Positions 60,575 through 64,000 of a stretch of DNA of 64,000 nt are shown in pieces. How positions within the stretch are numbered: the stretch's first letter is position 1; each line of letters starts with the position of its first letter. The notes below the pieces were generated by a model that saw only the letters and a list, made by a program, of their open reading frames with translations, had not been told where the DNA came from and did no database searches. A program made the translations under genes and the position numbers. Source of the stretch: Aporrectodea caliginosa (lineage: Eukaryota > Annelida > Clitellata > Crassiclitellata > Lumbricidae); contig JACEVL010006418.1 of assembly GCA_020284085.1 (NCBI GenBank), positions 1 through 64,000 of the forward strand, in the 5' to 3' direction.

Positions 60575-61374
60575 TCTAATAATATTATAAGTCTTAGTCT
60601 GTTTACGATGTCCTTCCGTATGTATGTATGTATGTATGTATGTTTGCTTGTCCGGCTAAAGGCTCCGAAACGGAACGGTTTAGCGATTTGAAAAAATTTA
60701 CAAAACATTATTACGCAACGTCTAGGTCAACGCGACTATTTTCAGTTCGCAATTTTATTTAAACGCCGATATATGGCCATTTTAAATTTCAAACTTTTCG
60801 ACGAGGCTATATCTAAATACCGGTCTCTTACACCATGGCCATAGTAAGGCCATTTGTCCACGTCACGCATGCTAATTAAATATGCAATCTTACGTCACAC
60901 GTAGCATATAGGTCAACGCTCTGATTCGCAACCAATCACGTTGACCGTTGATTTAACATCAGAAGTGGGGACCACGGGAGAATTTCTAGGTCATCGGACT
61001 TAAAGATTCGCCAATGCAACACTTTAGCGATACGAAATTTTTAACGAACGTTTTCATTTGAATTTCTATAGATCTCAACCCAACTATATTTCAACTCAAA
61101 ATTTACTTTAAATTCCGATATTTGGACATTTTAAGTTTCGATGTGGTCATAGTTTCAATGCCATTGAATTCTGGCAAATGCATGGGAGTATAATTATGTT
61201 ACATAGAGTTGAAATTAAACAAATTTCAAGCCAGCGCGTAAATTCGCCAGAGGGACACACGAAAAATTTTCACATCGTTAAATTCAAATTCACAGGCGTT
61301 GACGAAGATGTCGTTAAATTCAAATACACGGGCGCTGAGGAAAACCCGGGCGAACGCCGGGTAAAAACTGCTAG
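60575..61374 (+). mobile_element. Non-autonomous Helitron-like element, about 800 bp
   Basis: 3' end is the hairpin CCCGGGCGAACGCCGGG followed by TAAAAACTG and CTAG, inserted before T (61375), as in Helitrons (hairpin about 10 nt before CTRR). The proposed 5' end is TCTAATAATATTATAAG, preceded by A, with a following GTAT-rich stretch and 'gtccggctaaaggctccgaa'. No helicase or Rep frame. The 5' boundary is less certain than the 3' one. Confidence 0.6.
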
Positions 61375-61697
61375 TTAATAATATAAACGTGTAACGCTAA
61401 GCGCCACTCGCGCAGCGGACGCCCAGCGACCCACATGCAGACAGGCGCAGGGTATGCTAGGATGGGAGGGTAGGAGGGATGGAGATAGTGTGAAGGAGGG
61501 AGTGTTATGGAGGGGAGGCGATGGAGGGGCTTGGAGGGGAGACGTTGGGAGGGGAGGGGAGTAGGATGGTATGGAGGGAGAGGATGGGATGGGAACGAAT
61601 ATGTGGGATGGGTTGCAGGGGAGGGAGTTGGGAATGCGAGTGAGTGAAAAACATATTTTAAAATTGTTTACCCGTCCTAGGACGGACAAACATCTAG
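61375..61697 (+). mobile_element. Second Helitron-like 3' end with G-rich interior
   Basis: Hairpin CCGTCCTAGGACGG followed by ACAAACAT and CTAG (61694-61697) before T. Between the two CTAG ends lies a purine/G-rich tract (about 61455-61630) with many GGGAGG units. It may be an alternative terminus of the same element or a second nested one. Confidence 0.45.
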
Positions 61698-61714
61698 TAT
61701 AATATAATATCCTT

Positions 61715-62466
61715 TATAATTACGCTCATTCTTATCGATGACACTGATCTGTCTTCCTATGACCGCCTTTATTGCAAGCTCAGTATCGCATTTGAAAACA
61801 AGTGTTCAACTCATCCGCCTCATCAAACGTCTTTGAAGCCTTTTGATTTTCTCTGTTTCTCTACAATTCAGACGCATCGGCGTGAAGTTTGCGGCGTGAA
61901 GTTTGCACAATCATCGTCACCCGGAAGCAAGTGATGAATTCTTTGCAGCTGTCAGAAGAAAAGTATTCTATGCGCTTCAATTGGTCAATGAGAAACGTCT
62001 GTGGCTGCGAATAATCGGTTCTTCACGAGCTGTCGACTATTATAAATGGGGTTTAATAATTTAATCCGAGACGATGCATGGAAGATCAATTGGTGATTGA
62101 TTTTGAACCGTCTGAAGTGGGCTCAGGTGATGCGTAGAATGAAAGAAAACGTTAGCCTATCTCTTAAAGGAAATAGGGCCTTATTTCGTCATGAAAACTC
62201 AACATATTGTCTGTAATTCAGTTTGGAAAGGGGATTTTGAGTCTGAAAGAAACGGATGACGCCGCTGATTAGCCATTGACATAGAGATCCCAAAAAATCT
62301 AAGTTGATTGGACATTTCTCTGAACACAATCAGAGCGAGAGAGATAGAAGCAGACGGTTTGATAAACAGCACAGACAGGCAGGCAGGCAGACAGGCAGAT
62401 TGAGAATGTTGAATACAAGGCATTTGCAAGTGAGGACAAAGTCGCCAGCAGTATAGAGCTACCAGG
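61715..62466 (+). repeat. 5' flank module of copy H shared with copies E and G
   Basis: 'ttacgctcattcttatcgat' to the promoter block is collinear with 55330-56030. A tandem 'gcggcgtgaagtttg' duplication occurs near 61880. No gene. Confidence 0.7.
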
Positions 62467-62520
62467 TATTTAAATTGTATAATCGAAACACGGTCGTTGC
62501 ATTTGTCGTCTGCAACTGGA
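62467..62520 (+). promoter_or_regulatory. Putative core promoter of copy H
   Basis: TATTTAAA (62467-62474), 'ttgtataatcgaaacac' and 'gttgcatttgtcgtctgcaa', 126 bp before the start codon; same block as copy G. Confidence 0.5.
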
Positions 62521-62592
62521 ACGGAAACTACCAGGCAACCACCCGCCTACGAAACTCATTCAGCCCAGCGTTGAAAGCACCTTTCTATAAGA

Positions 62593-63873
62593 ATGAATCG
62601 CTCCATTTACCTACGGATCTCTACAAGATTGTTCGTTTGGCTGATCATCTCATCGTCGACTGACGTCGTTTGTCAAAGCCAGCCCAACCAGCATTACATG
62701 GCTTCTGATGTCTGGCCTAACTACTGTCCGGCTCCAGCAGATGCAATAGAGTCTCACCAAGTTAGGTCTATGATCAGCTGTGGTGTCAAATGCAGCACGT
62801 CGCCTCAATGCGTCGACTTCAGCTTCTACTCTTCAAGTGGAAGATGCTATTTGTATGGTTCGATTCCGGCGAGAGTCTCTTACGATGCAGACTGCAGATT
62901 TATGATGGTAAGATCTAAGAGATTTTTTTCAGACGAACATGATGTCGACCTAAATATCCTATGCATGAAACCATATCTTTACGTTTATACTTTAGATAAA
63001 ATACATGTGGTGTTCTGAATATGAAATTCAGGCATTTTAAACATAATTACTGAAAAATAAGTAATTTAAGATTAGATCTAGTGCATATAATGTTAAAATA
63101 AAGACACTCAGGATATAGAACCAGCTGCAATTCGCATTCAACCACCCAGAAAAATTCAGAGGTTATATTTCGTTCATAGTAGTCTATTGTAATGCTAAAT
63201 GTAGTCACTCAGAATTATGAATCTGACTTCATTTCTGCCAACATTTAAGTCACGCTGATTGTCAGAACTTATGAATAAGCAGAAATCCATTTGATCAAAT
63301 GTCACTTCGCTGAAAAATCTAATAACGACTGTCTGTCTGCCTGTATTGAATTTTTGATAGGATACGAATGCATTCTCGGGATGTTCATCGAAAGGTAAGA
63401 ACCATTCTTTGTTCTTTTTCGTTTCTTTGGCAAATGCTTGCTAGCCGCAGTCGGCTGTGTATTCAGAAAAATATATCAATTTACACAGCACTAAGGAAAT
63501 CAAGAAAACTGATGATATGTATAATTATAGGAAGTCTTGAAGACTGTTCTAAAGAATTAGGTGACTCTATTATCGGGATTTGTTGTCCCTTTCTGTCACC
63601 TTGGAATGCCTATTAAAATTAATTTTTTATTTTCAATTAAACGACAAAATATTGATTAACTGTAATATCGATTATTTTTGGTGCTTCGTATAATGTCAAA
63701 TTGTCAGTTAATTATGTTAATATAGCCCTGGTACAAATGGACTTTCCACCTAAGATTCGTGCAGCAGTCCTTCTCAACAAGCGAACCAAGACTATGTCGG
63801 ATGTCTTTCGCCCACTGGAATTGACAATCCTAATGGAACTGAATGGCCTCGAACCTCTGCCTAGCACCTTCAG
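62593..63873 (+). CDS. PAN-FReD copy H, first exons (3' end outside window)
   Basis: Exons 62593-62907 and 63361-63394 are intact and closely match copy G: signal peptide (LFVWLIISSSTDVVC), PAN domain (SCGVKCSTSPQCVDFSFYSS), exon 2 DTNAFSGCSSKG (identical to G). The exon-3 homologue at 63726-63873 is 148 nt against 126 in G. It carries insertions ('ctttccacct' near 63741, and extra bases near 63843-63855), so the DSC...VGCLS frame ends in a stop and the phase is wrong. If exon 3 is skipped, exon 2 can join a phase-1 exon 4 as in copies C and E. Exons 4-5 would lie beyond base 64000. Confidence 0.8.
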
Positions 63874-64000
63874 GTTTAGCACCTTTCCACCTAAGCGCTT
63901 AAACCTTTAACTTCGCTGATAGATTGATCTATAGGCCTAATACAGATAGAGTTTTCTCCTGCACTGAAGAATTATTGACGTCAGTATTTGTAAACGGATT

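Overview
The window is metazoan nuclear DNA. Genes are split into short exons with GT/AG introns, and the sequence between them is dense in microsatellites, SINEs, 5'-truncated non-LTR retrotransposons and small DNA transposons. The tRNA-derived SINEs ending in a 'gcgctatataaat' tail and the very frequent 'taggccta' octamer suggest a marine invertebrate, perhaps an echinoderm or hemichordate. That placement is an inference and the species is not recognised.

The backbone is a head-to-tail array, all on the + strand, of eight copies (A to H) of one secreted-protein gene. Each intact copy encodes a signal peptide plus one PAN/apple domain (exon 1), a 34-40 nt linker exon (exon 2), an optional Cys-containing exon (exon 3), and the two halves of a fibrinogen-related domain (FReD; exons 4 and 5). 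Intron phases are the same in every copy (0, 1, 1, 0). The exon sums are exact multiples of three in B (352 aa), C (318), E (319), F (354) and G (368). A lacks its 5' end and H its 3' end because of the window edges. D looks broken.

Layout: 1-640 is erratic sequence plus a (TTA)n tract. A lies at 988-2217, B at 5232-9365 and C at 12106-15807. From 16.6 to 20.9 kb are exon relics and unrecognised intergenic DNA. D has its PAN exon at 21048 and its FReD exons at 33275-35449, separated by 12 kb of satellites and transposon debris. E is at 37484-41752, F at 44261-52502, G at 56152-59382 and H at 62593 to the window end. At least four orphan FReD exon-5 relics and duplicated 5' and 3' flanks show that the array grows and decays by unequal exchange.

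The proteins are probably extracellular lectin-like recognition molecules. They keep the Asp-rich calcium loop typical of FReDs, but the usual ligand-pocket region is replaced by a Cys-rich C-x3-CLTC block. No other protein-coding gene of the host is convincing. The rest of the coding sequence belongs to retrotransposons, one integrase scrap and one orphan conserved exon at 29823-30152.

Several insertions are resolved to the base: a piggyBac-like element with TTAA duplication and an empty site in a sister gene, a twin-primed (5'-inverted) non-LTR element with a 10-bp duplication, hAT-like MITEs with 8-bp duplications, and a Helitron-like element.
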